Assembly (NCBI GenBank): GCA_027596945.1 | Contig: JADGJH010000669.1 | Location: forward strand, 1-15,477 | Origin: Physocladia obscura | Lineage: Eukaryota > Chytridiomycota > Chytridiomycetes > Chytridiales > Chytriomycetaceae | DNA: 15,477 bases | Direction of reading: 5' to 3' | Part shown: positions 1 through 8,977 of the stretch, one piece after another | How the letters are laid out: each line of letters begins with the position of its first letter | Numbering within the stretch: position 1 is the stretch's first letter | The notes under the pieces: generated by a model | Database searches by the model: none | Told to the model about the DNA's origin: nothing | The model's input: the letters and a program-made list of their open reading frames with translations, nothing else | Position numbers and translations under genes: made by a program

Positions 1-472
1 TCATTTCCTTATTCTTTGTGAATAAAGTCATGCAAATAATGACTTTATAGCTTTGGTATTAGTTTGTGTTTATTTGTGAATAATAAACAAAACTGTGAAA
101 GTTATATTACTATGTCTGAAGAATAAACTTATCATTTTTTTATGTGTATTGGAATAAAATGATATTAGGGTATATTTTGAGTTTTATCTCATGCACTCCA
201 CCACAAAGTAATGCAGATTTCAACAGTTGAGCTCAATGCACAACTGGCTTTGCATAGCTGTTTAAATCCTGGAAACAACATGGCAAAACATCTTTGATTT
301 ATTATTTCAACTCCAAAACCCAAAGAAACACAAAACAAATTAGTAAGAAAACCCAAAACATGAATAATCAAAAAGAACCAAACAAACAGACAACCAATAA
401 ATAAATAAGATTATATACAAAATATGACCTAAATAAGTATGAGAAATATTCAAACCTGGTGGATATAAAATG
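1..472. other. AT-rich flank with no supported gene
   Basis: This stretch is strongly AT-rich, with homopolymer runs and stop codons in all frames. The short open frames here show no recognisable motif and have low-complexity composition. It probably contains the 3' flank of whatever lies downstream on the minus strand. Nothing else can be supported. Confidence 0.5.
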
Positions 473-824
473 TCAGTGCTCAGCAAAAGATTCACAAGCA
501 AAAGTGGTTTTCTCGCATTTCACCAGTTCCTTTTTGTACTTTTTTCCGATTTTTTTCAGTTCAACATCAACATTAGGTTCAATGTTGGGTTCAAAATTAT
601 CCAAATCTGGACCAACAAATCTCATGACTTCATTCCACACATGTTTTTTCTCACTTTTGGGTTTGTCCAATATTCCAAGCTTCAAATTACTATAGCAGAA
701 GTTGAAAATGTTTCCCAAAAAGAACAATCTTCAAAAAATTTGGGCCATCTGGCAAAATAATCTCAATAGTTCCAGATAAGATATCATCAGATGATTTTAC
801 AGATATTTTTTCTATGGCTGTCAA
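473..824 (-). pseudogene. Possible minus-strand gene remnant, unrecognised
   Basis: Read on the minus strand, 824 to about 686 gives a protein-like stretch containing SSDDILSGTIEIILPDGPNF. It stops shortly afterwards. A second, shifted frame then runs to the stop at 473 and reads as a charged Lys/Glu-rich sequence with KSEKKHVWNEVMRFVGPDLD. The composition is more protein-like than that of the surrounding AT-rich DNA. The two halves are in different frames, and I could not find a GT-AG intron that joins them. There is no convincing start codon on the right, because the next upstream sequence is the 5' end of the plus-strand methyltransferase gene. It could be a frame-broken relic, the last exons of a gene with an unusual intron, or chance. 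I do not recognise the family. Confidence 0.22.
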
Positions 825-912
825 TTATTAAGCTCAAGACTTACCCTATCGCCCACATCAAAAATTTGCCAAATGCAACTTGATTTCAAAAAAAAAATCA
901 CAAAAATCAAAA

Positions 913-2200
913 ATGGGACCCAACACCTCTCATATTACGAAAGAAAACTCCAAATCGAAGAAGAATTCGGCGGCGGAGACTAACGAAATACCAAGCATCA
1001 CGGCAGTCGGGGATTTGGAATTTTCTGACTCTTTCCATGCGCCAATCAAACTTGTCACCAGTCTGGCCGGAGTTGATTTTACCAGAGAATACCATGGGGT
1101 CGACGACAACGAGTATATTTTGCCGAGCGACGCCGGTGAGCAAGATCGCCTCGAATTGCAGGTATTACTGACTTCGTAAGAACAGCAACAACAAAAACTA
1201 AATAATAAACCCTCATTACTGTTTAAAGCACTACTTATTGCGCCATTTATTCAAAGGGTATTTACTTCATTCTCCAACTTTTCAAAACTAAGCAAAAAAC
1301 GCAGAGATATTGTGCGCGAAGACATTAAAGAGCTTGCAGCCAGTCCTGGATACAAAATTCTAGATGTTGGCTGTGCAAATGGATTCTGGCTCGACTCTAT
1401 TTCAAAAAGTTATCCGAAGGCCGAACTCTATGGTGTGGTCAGTTTATTTTGATTTTTTTTGTAATTTATATCAAGTTGTGAAAATAATTTGTACATTTAT
1501 AAAATCTAAAAAAAGGATTTGGCGCCAGCTGTCGTGGAAAAAGCGACCAAATATTTACCAAAGGCAAATTTCACTGCCGGAAATGTGATTACTGGACTGC
1601 CATATGAGGACAATACTTTTGACTTTGTTCATCAGCGGCTCATCATTTTTGGCGTGCCAGGGAATCAGTTTGCGGCAGCTATTCGTGAGTTAATACGTGT
1701 TACAAAGCCTGGAGGGTGGATTGAACTGATTGAGGTAAACAAAAAAAAAAAAAAAAAAGTTAAAAAATTAATATGCAATAATATGTAGACCAATATGATA
1801 GCTTATCGCACTGGCCCTATCACAGACAAGTTTCTTGCAGCAGGTGTTTATTTTTCTCGTTAGTGTTTGCATGCATTTATTTTTTCCAATTTTAATAGTC
1901 AAAGAAGTGATGGCATCTCGAAATTTGGATTTCTTAGTTGGCACAAACCTGGTGAACTATGTCTCAATTGCTGCCCAAACAATCAAAGTGCGTCTTGAAA
2001 AGCTCCAAAAACGAACTGTATCAACTCCATTCAATTGGGGGGGACCAATTGGTGACATGATAGCCACTGATTCCAAGGAATTTTACTTAAATTTGGAAGA
2101 CATTTTGCACAAACAGCTTGGTGTTGAACGAGATGAATACAAAGAGCTTGTTAACAAGATGCTTGAGGAAACAAAAACTTTCAAAACATTCAATAGTTGA
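913..2200 (+). CDS. LaeA/UMTA-like SAM-dependent methyltransferase, copy A
   Basis: Predicted class I S-adenosylmethionine-dependent methyltransferase of the large fungal LaeA/UMTA-like group; the substrate cannot be read from sequence. Six exons are inferred: 913-1161, 1229-1257, 1305-1437, 1516-1734, 1789-1843 and 1899-2200. Together they give 987 nt in one frame, 328 residues. The family signature FTREYHGVDDNEYILPSD lies near residues 57-74 and is followed by QDRLELQ-HYLLRHLFKG. SAM motif I is KILDVGCANG (residues 110-119), with ANG replacing the more usual G-x-G ending. Post-I motifs are GLPYEDNTFDFVHQR (about 164-178) and RVTKPGGWIELIE (198-210). All splice phases agree with copy B at 8978-10359, which supports the model. 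Intron 2 is only 47 nt and intron 4 contains an A18 run. The start at 913 is the first ATG of the frame and matches MGP in copy B. No signal peptide is visible, so it is probably cytosolic or nuclear. Confidence 0.88.
1741..1758 (+). repeat. A18 homopolymer in methyltransferase A intron 4
   Basis: A run of 18 adenines sits six bases after the inferred 5' splice site of intron 4 (1735-1788). It is likely to vary in length between strains and to cause sequencing error. Being intronic, it does not affect the protein. Confidence 0.8.
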
Positions 2201-2711
2201 GTTGTAAAGAAAAAAAGTAGTCCTTATTTTTTATTCTTATTGTTATTTTGAATAGATATCTTTGGCATATCGTTTCAAGTTCAGAAGCCAAATTTATGAT
2301 TTTGAAGATAAAGTGCAATTTTTTTTTTTTCGAAATGTCAAAAATTACTTGCAACCATGTTTTTCATGTGCCAACCGCATATGAAATCGGATTTAAATTT
2401 TATAGATATCTTTATTATAACAAATTTGGTGCATCTGTTATATTGGATTTTACAATTTGGCTTTGTGGCATTGGTTAATATTTTGATTGCTTACTGTAAC
2501 TGCAAATGAAGGCAAAAATAAATAAGAGCAACGGCATTCGATTCGTGTATCAATTTTAACTTCAGAAGGTGGCAAAGATCGAGGTGTGGCATCCGTACAT
2601 CGCTGCTGAATTAAGAATAATCAAAATGGACATTAAGTGCCTTGAAAAAAAAAAAGAAGCTCAAAAAAATAGGCACAAATACATTGAAACAAGCAATCGC
2701 GATAGTTCAAG
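2201..2711. other. Intergenic AT-rich region
   Basis: This lies between the methyltransferase A stop and the first ATG of the membrane-protein gene. It holds T-rich and A-rich stretches expected of a 3' UTR, terminator region and promoter. An AATAAA-like sequence occurs near 2515-2523. I see no coding signal on either strand. Confidence 0.5.
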
Positions 2712-3810
2712 ATGAAATACTCTGATTTTGATGTTAGTGAAGAGGATTTAGGACACCATTTAAATCCAGCGTCATCTGGTTTCAAATCTGTTTCCATCAA
2801 GCCTACAATCACAACTTCTACTACCACACCAACAATTTTCAAGAATCATTGTCTTAAATATACAGCTATTTTTACTAAAAAAATTTCATCTTGCAGTGGA
2901 GTTCAAAGCGTCTATTCTACAATTTGCTCCATTTGATGAGAATTGCAAGCCGGCCCAAAACATCAATAACTCCAAGATCAAAAATTTAATTAATTCAGCT
3001 GAATTTAAAGCTGGTATTTCACTTTTTTTTTTTTTATCAGGGGTATTGATGCAATTCTTTGCTCATGTGAAATATGGAGAGTTTTTCCTCTTCTTAACTT
3101 CAGTTATTCCATTTACTGTGAAGTCACATCTTGCTTTCCAAGTAAATCATTCAGAAATTTTATGAATTCATCATGGTTGCATACATTTTCATTTGTATAG
3201 CATTTCATACATTATTTTTGGGACGAGTTCATTCCCTGCCACTTTCTTTCATCTAAAATCATTAGCTGTGTGTCCAAGACAGCTAGTTTTCCATATCTAA
3301 TGCTTTTTCTTCTCAGTTTTATGTCATTGTCAAATTAGTTACAAAGCCATTTATTTTAATTAAACAAGCCTCCTTTACCATTTTTGTTTTTCAACAATAT
3401 TGTTCAGGTAATTTTATTTAAATACAATGCTCTTATTCTGAGCAACTGTCTGCATCTGACTTTGTTTATAAGTGTTATACTTTTTTTTTTGGTATGGAGG
3501 CAGTGGACCAATATACAAAAATTATTTTCATGGCATGAAATGCAACCAGCAATCTTCTAGAAGTGGTTCACATCTTCCATTTTTTGATTTGCACCTTGAA
3601 TTGTGTATAATGCTATTAGGCATAGAAAATTGTAGGTGATGCACAAGTTAAAGGAAAAAAAAATTCTTGAATGTAATATAACAAATCTACAAAATTGATT
3701 GTGATTGGGGGTCTGGATTTTTGCAGTTGGCAAAGTTAGAAGGGGCACTAATAGCTACAGCCATTTATGTTATAATGAACAGCCTATGGAGATATTTCCG
3801 TCTTCCCTGA
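2712..3810 (+). CDS. Small polytopic membrane protein, family not recognised (exon structure partly uncertain)
   Basis: Several exon-like segments on the plus strand read as one membrane protein. A hydrophilic Ser/Thr-rich N terminus starts with MKYSDFDVSEEDLGHHLNP (ATG 2712, exon to about 2850). A 46-nt intron with a TACTAA branch-like site follows. Exon 2897-3141 contains two hydrophobic segments, around ISLFFFLSGVLMQFF and FFLFLTSVIPF. Exon 3317-3407 follows a TTCTTCTCAG acceptor and encodes FYVIVKLVTKPFILIKQ. The last exon, 3727-3810, follows TTTTTGCAG and encodes ALIATAIYVIMNSLWRYF before the stop. The section between 3408 and 3726 must hold at least one further exon or a long intron; a frame open from about 3473 is a candidate, but its phase did not join cleanly to the last exon. 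The first donor (GTCTTA) is also weak. The gene is tail-to-tail with the arrestin gene and overlaps it by 27 nt. I do not recognise the family. Confidence 0.45.
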
Positions 3811-6800
3811 AAATTCACTACTACCAACTACTAAATCTTCTTCCAAATTACCACCATATCGAGGCCCCAATATAGTAACAGGAAAATACCCTTCTTTTTT
3901 TGTTCGCAGGTCATATCCATAAACGAAGTCACCATCCCGAAAGTTCAGATTAAACGTCACCCGATCACCACTCAAAACTTCCAGCAAATCATTATTTTTC
4001 CGCACGACAATGTGATCATGAAGTGCAATTTCGTCTCGATCTCCGTTATCATCAGGACCAATTGTCAATCCTTTGCTGTTAGGAATTACGTTGCTGCTGC
4101 TTCTGCTGCTATTATGTAATGCGGCTGTTTCAGATACTTGAATTTTCGCAACAACAGCCAAGGCCTCGCTTTCTTGTAAAATATCTTTGGGTGTTGGCGA
4201 GTCGACCACAAAATTCTGTTGCTGCTGTATACCGTCTTCCAAGACCGCAGTATTGTTTATTTGAGTCCAGACAGTCACTGATAGTGGTTGCGCTGGATTG
4301 ATTGGATCAGAAACAGAAGTTTTTGGAACTTTTCTTGGCAGTTTTGTTTCTGTCCTGGTTGTTTGAATAGGCTGACTTGAGTCTAGTTTTAGAAGAGGAA
4401 AATACCCGGTTTGATATGTTCGTTCATTTTGTCCCCATATCAAGCGCATAGGGCTTAACGGTGAAAAGTCATTATTTCCAGTATTCGGAAAATCATCGCT
4501 ATTGTCAGAAAAATACTTGATTTAGCTTCTTTTTTTTTTTTTTTACATACTTTAAAAATAGCGTCTTGAAAAACTTACGTTACAGTCACAACATCTCCAA
4601 TCTGACATTCCAAAAAATCTCGTCCCAATATTCCTGGATAAAAAACATCTTCTACGGCGACTCCAGCTTCTACAACCCTAAAACTCTTGCCTTGAATTGT
4701 GTCCCCAATTGGCCGTCCACTTTTGTCATTTTCTTGCTGATTTGTAACAATGTTCCTATTGCTGCTGCTGCTGCTGCTGTTAAAACTGTCACTTTCAGAG
4801 GTTATTGTGTGAGGATTTAAAGAAAAAGATGGCAGTGATTCAGCAGTTTGGTCTCCTGTCCAAGTCAAATTTCTGCTACGGCTACCTGCATATTTGCTAA
4901 AGTAAATGCTGTCTTTAAGTTCCGCGCTTTGATCCAGCTGAGTAGTAAAAATTTGACCACTTCCACCAACATTGCCGCCTTCGCTGTTCCTGGAAATTGT
5001 AGCTCCTGGTATTATTTCAGATGATGACAAAATAGTAGTTGTAGTAAAGCTGAAAGTGCTAGAAGTTTTTGCAGAAAAATTTAATTCAGATGACATATTT
5101 TTCGGTGACGTATTAATGTCGACGATGGTAGTGGGTGCAGTGGTAAGATCGGCGGGAATAACAGAAGTTTTAGATTCAGATGATTTTTGGTTTGATATTG
5201 GTAAATTTGATGATGCAGGATAAGAGCGAATAACCGAAAATTTGGGCGCAGATGGCTGTTTTGTTGGTTGCGAAATCGCTGCAACTGTGGAAGAAGAATA
5301 TGCCCGAATGACAGAAAATTTTGATTCTACAGACGAGTCCAATACCCCTACAACCGACAGTTCTGGTGTGGCAGTACTTGTTGTTTCTACTACAGCAGAA
5401 GAAGCCATCAAAGTCGGCTGTTTATTTTGCTGTATTGTGGTATTTCTGATGCCAATAATTTCGCGGACAATTGTTGGTTTCAATTTTTCGGCAAGTAGTT
5501 TAAACACGCCTTTCTTTTTAAGTTGCGATGAATTTAATACATTCGCTTCTGGCGGAGGAGCGCTCTCAGAAGTAAAAGACGATGACCCTGAAAATTCTAG
5601 ATTGTCTCTTGCTAGCGATGGAAAAGGCTGAGTCAGTGATTTTGACATGATATTATCCGGAATAAATTCTGCTGGGTCACTGCCAGCCGAAATTAATGCC
5701 GCAGCAATAACAGCAGCATCATTGCTCAATCTCGGTATCCATTTCATTTGACCCTCACTGCTGTAATCATCATTTGTACCAATATTTTCAGAGTCTTCTT
5801 TATTTTTTCTTCGTGCATTGATGTTTATGAAAGATTTCCACATTATTTTTGCAGCTCCATTTTCATCATCATTAGGATTTATTTCTGGTGCTATGCCATG
5901 AATAGGAGAATAATAATTGGAATTCGGTTCGAAATTTGGGAAATCATCAGATTGAGCAGTGCTTACGATGTTTCTGCCGAAATACGCAAAAACAGGATAA
6001 TCCTTTTCTGCAACCAGAAAATCATATTCCATTGCGTTTTCTTCGATCCCATCAACTGCAAACCGGATTTTCATTGTGAATTGATGACGAACGCAAAACA
6101 ACTCGCTAGTAAACGACGGATTAATTTCCAGCGGTATATTGAAATCGTGAGAGAATCCAACCTCGTTAAATGGAATGCGACGATCGCTCCTTGTTCGACT
6201 AATTTCAATAGATTCATAATACGTGATACGTTCACTGACTTTTTTCGGACTTTTTGGATCTGACGTAATTTGGACTATTTCTTTCCATGTGCATGACGCT
6301 GATAGCAGCATTATCCGAAAGTCCCAATTTGAAATGTTGAGCGAAATGACGTTCCTTTTCGATGATTCGTTTGATAATTCGTTTGATGTAATAAGATTAT
6401 AGAATTTGTGGAATTTTATCCTTGCATTGACTGTATAAATATAGACATATACAAATATTTTAATGTATTGGAGATATGGTTGGAAAATTGACATTTTTAT
6501 ATCTGGATCAAAAGTTAAATTTTCATTTTTAATTGACTTAACCCGTCGGTTCTTTCTTTGTTTTTATTCTTTTCGAAGTTTTCTCCGCAATTTAACTGAA
6601 ATTATATGCTTCGCTGTACTATAATTTTTCTTTCTCGCTGCGCTGACTCACAAACTTTCAGATACGCGAAATTTAGCGACAAGCGCGTCCGAATTAAATA
6701 AATCAGGAATCGGCAGTAAAGGATGAACAATTAGTTCCCTAGCATGGAGAATTGGTTCAACACCGTGATGGGGAGTATTAATTTTGACAATAACAAATAT

Positions 6801-7520
6801 GATTGTAGAAACGCCTGTGAGGACATATTTGCCTAAACTGACATCAGATTCTTGCAATATGACAGTTGAAGGATAATCTTGTGGTAAGGTCAGTGAAAAA
6901 GGGAATGACGTTGATCTAGGTTTTTCACGTGACATAAATTTTTCAAGTCAGAAAGGTTTGAACTGGAAAAGTTAAGAAGCTCAAACTAACTCGGACAGTG
7001 ACATTCGTTTGGATAAAAGTAAGATTGACCGTTGAACGAGCGGATTTGCATGCAAGAGACGCATAGTTTGGGGGATATTTTCCGGATCCATAACTTGAAT
7101 TTCATTTTGAAAAGCCTTTCTGTCGAGCGGTAGTGGTTCTGCACCACAATATAACACGACCGAGACCGAAACAATTGCAGCAGGATCTTGAAGATCGTGT
7201 GATGGTTGCGGCGGAGTGAGTGATACCGAGCCTTGTAGTATTCGAAACGAGGGCTTTTGAATAACACTCGCAGGGGATATCGAAGGACTTGGAATTAACT
7301 TTGGAAGCGATATTTGATTTGGCTTCTGGTTTTCGGAAATCGGAAGCAGAACCATAATCGGTGCAGCGGTTGCGTGGTCGGCGTGGGCCCCTGTGCGGAA
7401 AGCAGAACCAGCAAACGAGTAGCCACGTCTTGCATTTGCGGTTGCATAATTTTGCGTGTCGTTTATGGTATTTTCGAAATGCAATTCAATCGCAGGCCGT
7501 GTTTTGCTTGACATTCTCAT
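3784..7520 (-). CDS. Arrestin-like protein with two C-terminal SH3 domains
   Basis: Four exons are inferred on the minus strand: 7520-6991, 6915-6656, 6430-4579 and 4498-3784. They total 3357 nt in one frame, 1118 residues. The N-terminal arrestin half starts with IELHFENTIN (11-20) and continues, after a Pro-rich insert, with GSVSLTPPQ and AIVSVSVVLYCGAEP. Exon 2 adds the FPFSLTLPQDYPSTV and GKYVLTGV strands. The C-terminal arrestin half runs to about residue 412 and includes FCVRHQFTMKIRF. A long Ser/Thr-rich linker follows. SH3-1 (about 845-920) is split by the 80-nt intron between GDVVTVT and the strand ending in QTGYFPLLKL. SH3-2 (about 1036-1092) has SGDRVTF, DGDFVYGYDLRTKKEGYFP and a final hydrophobic strand. 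Arrestins of this kind usually act as cargo adaptors for ubiquitination and endocytosis of membrane proteins. I saw no PPxY motif, so recruitment through SH3 partners is an inference. Intron 2 (6431-6655, 225 nt) is the least certain join. The start could also be ATG 7514. Confidence 0.8.
4761..4779 (-). repeat. Trinucleotide microsatellite encoding poly-Ser
   Basis: A pure GCT run on the plus strand encodes a serine run (N-S6-N) in the arrestin linker on the minus strand. It is likely to be length-polymorphic. It lies between the arrestin fold and the first SH3 domain, so length changes should be tolerated. Confidence 0.85.
5130..5335 (-). repeat. Threefold degenerate peptide repeat in the arrestin linker
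   Basis: The translated linker contains SKFSVIRAYSSS, PKFSVIRSYPAS and SKTSVIPADLTT, spaced about 20-30 residues apart near residues 632-692. The shared core is S/P-K-x-S-V-I-R/P. The third unit has lost the aromatic residue. This looks like an internal duplication or a repeated short linear motif, possibly a phosphorylation or docking site. Confidence 0.6.
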
Positions 7521-7746
7521 TAGACTTCCAAAAAATTGATGTTTTTTTTTTTTTTTTTCAAATTAAATTTTGACTGAATCGCAGAATATTTTTTGAAGTT
7601 GGTTTTACGAAATTATGTATTTTTTTTATTTATGTTTTGGATGTAACTTCTGCAAAATTCGTTCTGTGATTGACCAGAAATTTGTTTTGGAAGTTCCCAC
7701 GAAAAGCGAAGAATTTAAATATAACTTTGTTATCACTAGAAGCAAA
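7521..7746. promoter_or_regulatory. Divergent promoter region with T17 tract
   Basis: A 226-nt region separates the divergently transcribed arrestin (minus) and XPA copy A (plus) genes. It carries an uninterrupted T17 run at 7542-7558. In fungi such poly(dA:dT) tracts commonly exclude nucleosomes at promoters. The two genes may therefore share a bidirectional promoter; this is inferred from position and composition only. An in-frame ATG at 7615 precedes the XPA start but is probably in the leader. Confidence 0.55.
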
Positions 7747-8794
7747 ATGAGTAACGATGATAATGATGCGGCCCGACGGGAAGCTATCGCACGAATCGCC
7801 GCCACGGCATCCAGGAAGATTCCTCATACTGCTTTAAACTCGTCAATACCCATGAACACAGTTCCAGTCACAAATGCAAACACAAATTCAAACCCAAACT
7901 CCATGAAGCGAAAAGGAATAAACCTTGACTACTGTGAATTCAATCTCGCCACAATGAACGACTCGCGCGGTGGCTTCCTTCTCGAAGAAAATTCTGCTGG
8001 CTCGTCGCTTGCAAACACAAATACCACAGCCGTTGATCACCACCAAGCGTACCATGATGCCCAAGCCACCCTCTTTCCTGTAGATGCCGTTTGTTGTGAA
8101 TGCGAAAGCATGGATTTATGCAGAGATCTTTATTCGCATTACAAAGTATTGGTGTGCCGAAGGTATCTTGATTTCAAATCATCTATAAATATTAGAAAAC
8201 CACCAAAACAAATAAATCGCAGATGTAAAGATACGCTAAAAAATAAATACTCACTTCTCACAAAAACTGAATGTCGCGATGATTATCTCTTGACGGATTC
8301 GGAACTCAAAGATGCGTCAAAGTTGCCATGCTGGTCGAAGAAAAATCCTCACAAGGATACTTATGCGAATATGCTACTATATCTCAGGCTTCATGTAAGC
8401 TTCATGTTATTTATTCATTGCTATTCTTTTCAGGAAAATTGCTCGCTTCGCAAAATTTTGAAAAAAATTCCAACCAACTCAATTCTCGGCTTTCTTTATT
8501 TTTCATCAGGTTGAACGATTCGCAATCGAAAAATGGGGATCTCTCGACGCGCTTGATGCAGAATTCGAGCGTCGCGAATTGGAAAAAACTGTCCGGAAAC
8601 GAAAAAAGTTTGAATTGAAACTTTCAGAGCTGCGTAAAAAAACGATCCTTGCAAATAGCATATTGAAGAGACCAAGTAAAGCCTCGACAATACACGAGCA
8701 CAAGTATGGCGAAAAAGTGGATACTGGTGATGGATTTACTTTCGAGCAAACTTGTGGGATTTGTGGAATAGTCAGTTCTTTTGAAGAATTTTGA
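7747..8794 (+). CDS. RAD14: DNA-damage recognition protein XPA/Rad14, copy A
   Basis: Nucleotide-excision-repair scaffold that binds damaged and junction DNA and contacts TFIIH, RPA and ERCC1 in the nucleus (family knowledge). Three exons, 7747-8162, 8223-8394 and 8510-8794, give 873 nt, 290 residues. After the first splice the zinc finger has the exact XPA spacing C-x2-C-x17-C-x2-C, with cysteines at 116, 119, 137 and 140. The fourth cysteine is encoded only after the intron. The DNA-binding domain follows: [32 protein letters not shown] and EKWGSL. A basic helix and the C-terminal HEHKYG...TCGIC element (C278, C281) resemble the TFIIH-binding end of XPA. The N terminus has the family GINLDYCEFNL...GGFLLEE block. 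The start at 7747 was preferred over ATG 7615 because copy B begins at the equivalent point. The 60-nt first intron has no stop and preserves frame, so its retention would insert 20 residues into the zinc finger. Confidence 0.93.
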
Positions 8795-8810
8795 GAAAGA
8801 TATTAAAAGA

Positions 8811-8816
8811 AATAAA
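8811..8816 (+). terminator. Poly(A) signal for XPA copy A
   Basis: An AATAAA lies 17 nt after the stop codon of XPA copy A. It is followed by a T-rich and then C/T-rich stretch suitable as a downstream element. Confidence 0.55.
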
Positions 8817-8849
8817 ACTTCAGTTTTGTTGATTTCCTTTTCATTTATT

Positions 8850-8905
8850 CCTTCCTCTCTGTCTCTCTCACTCTCTTCCTCCTTTTTTTTCTTTTTTTTT
8901 TTCTT
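8850..8905 (+). repeat. Long pyrimidine tract between convergent genes
   Basis: An almost pure C/T strand of about 55 nt contains CTCT-type repeats and then T runs. It lies between the converging 3' ends of XPA copy A and methyltransferase copy B. Such polypurine/polypyrimidine DNA can adopt unusual structures and may help separate the two transcription units. No function is demonstrated. Confidence 0.7.
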
Positions 8906-8977
8906 GGTTCTTTACAAACACTTCATCTCTTTGCATGTACTTCGAAAGATACGCCGTAAGTGTCTAAATACCAAAAA

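Noticed and set aside
838..875. Minus-strand FDVGDRV-like reading next to a GTAAGT site, resembling an SH3 or small beta-barrel start
   Set aside because: No splice phase links it to the downstream minus-strand frame, and no start codon precedes it. It is probably coincidental.
1258..1292. 35-nt version of methyltransferase A intron 2 ending at CTAAG
   Set aside because: It is too short for a spliceosomal intron. CTAAG fits better as the branch site for the 47-nt intron ending at CGCAG, which copy B also uses.
4972..5631. Plus-strand open frames of about 80-130 codons
   Set aside because: They are antisense to the Ser/Thr-rich arrestin linker, whose codon bias suppresses stops on the opposite strand.
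5748..6263. Long plus-strand open frame of about 170 codons
   Set aside because: It lies entirely antisense to the arrestin exon, has no domain resemblance and is Phe/Ile/Cys-rich in the way of a shadow frame.
7615..7746. Upstream in-frame ATG adding 44 residues to XPA-A
   Set aside because: The added sequence is hydrophobic and Cys-rich, unlike any XPA N terminus. Copy B starts at the position equivalent to 7747.
8386..8407. Short direct repeat GCTTCATGTA/AGCTTCATGT across the XPA-A exon 2 donor
   Set aside because: It is a single 8-10 nt repetition with no further copies. It could be chance and does not change the splice assignment.
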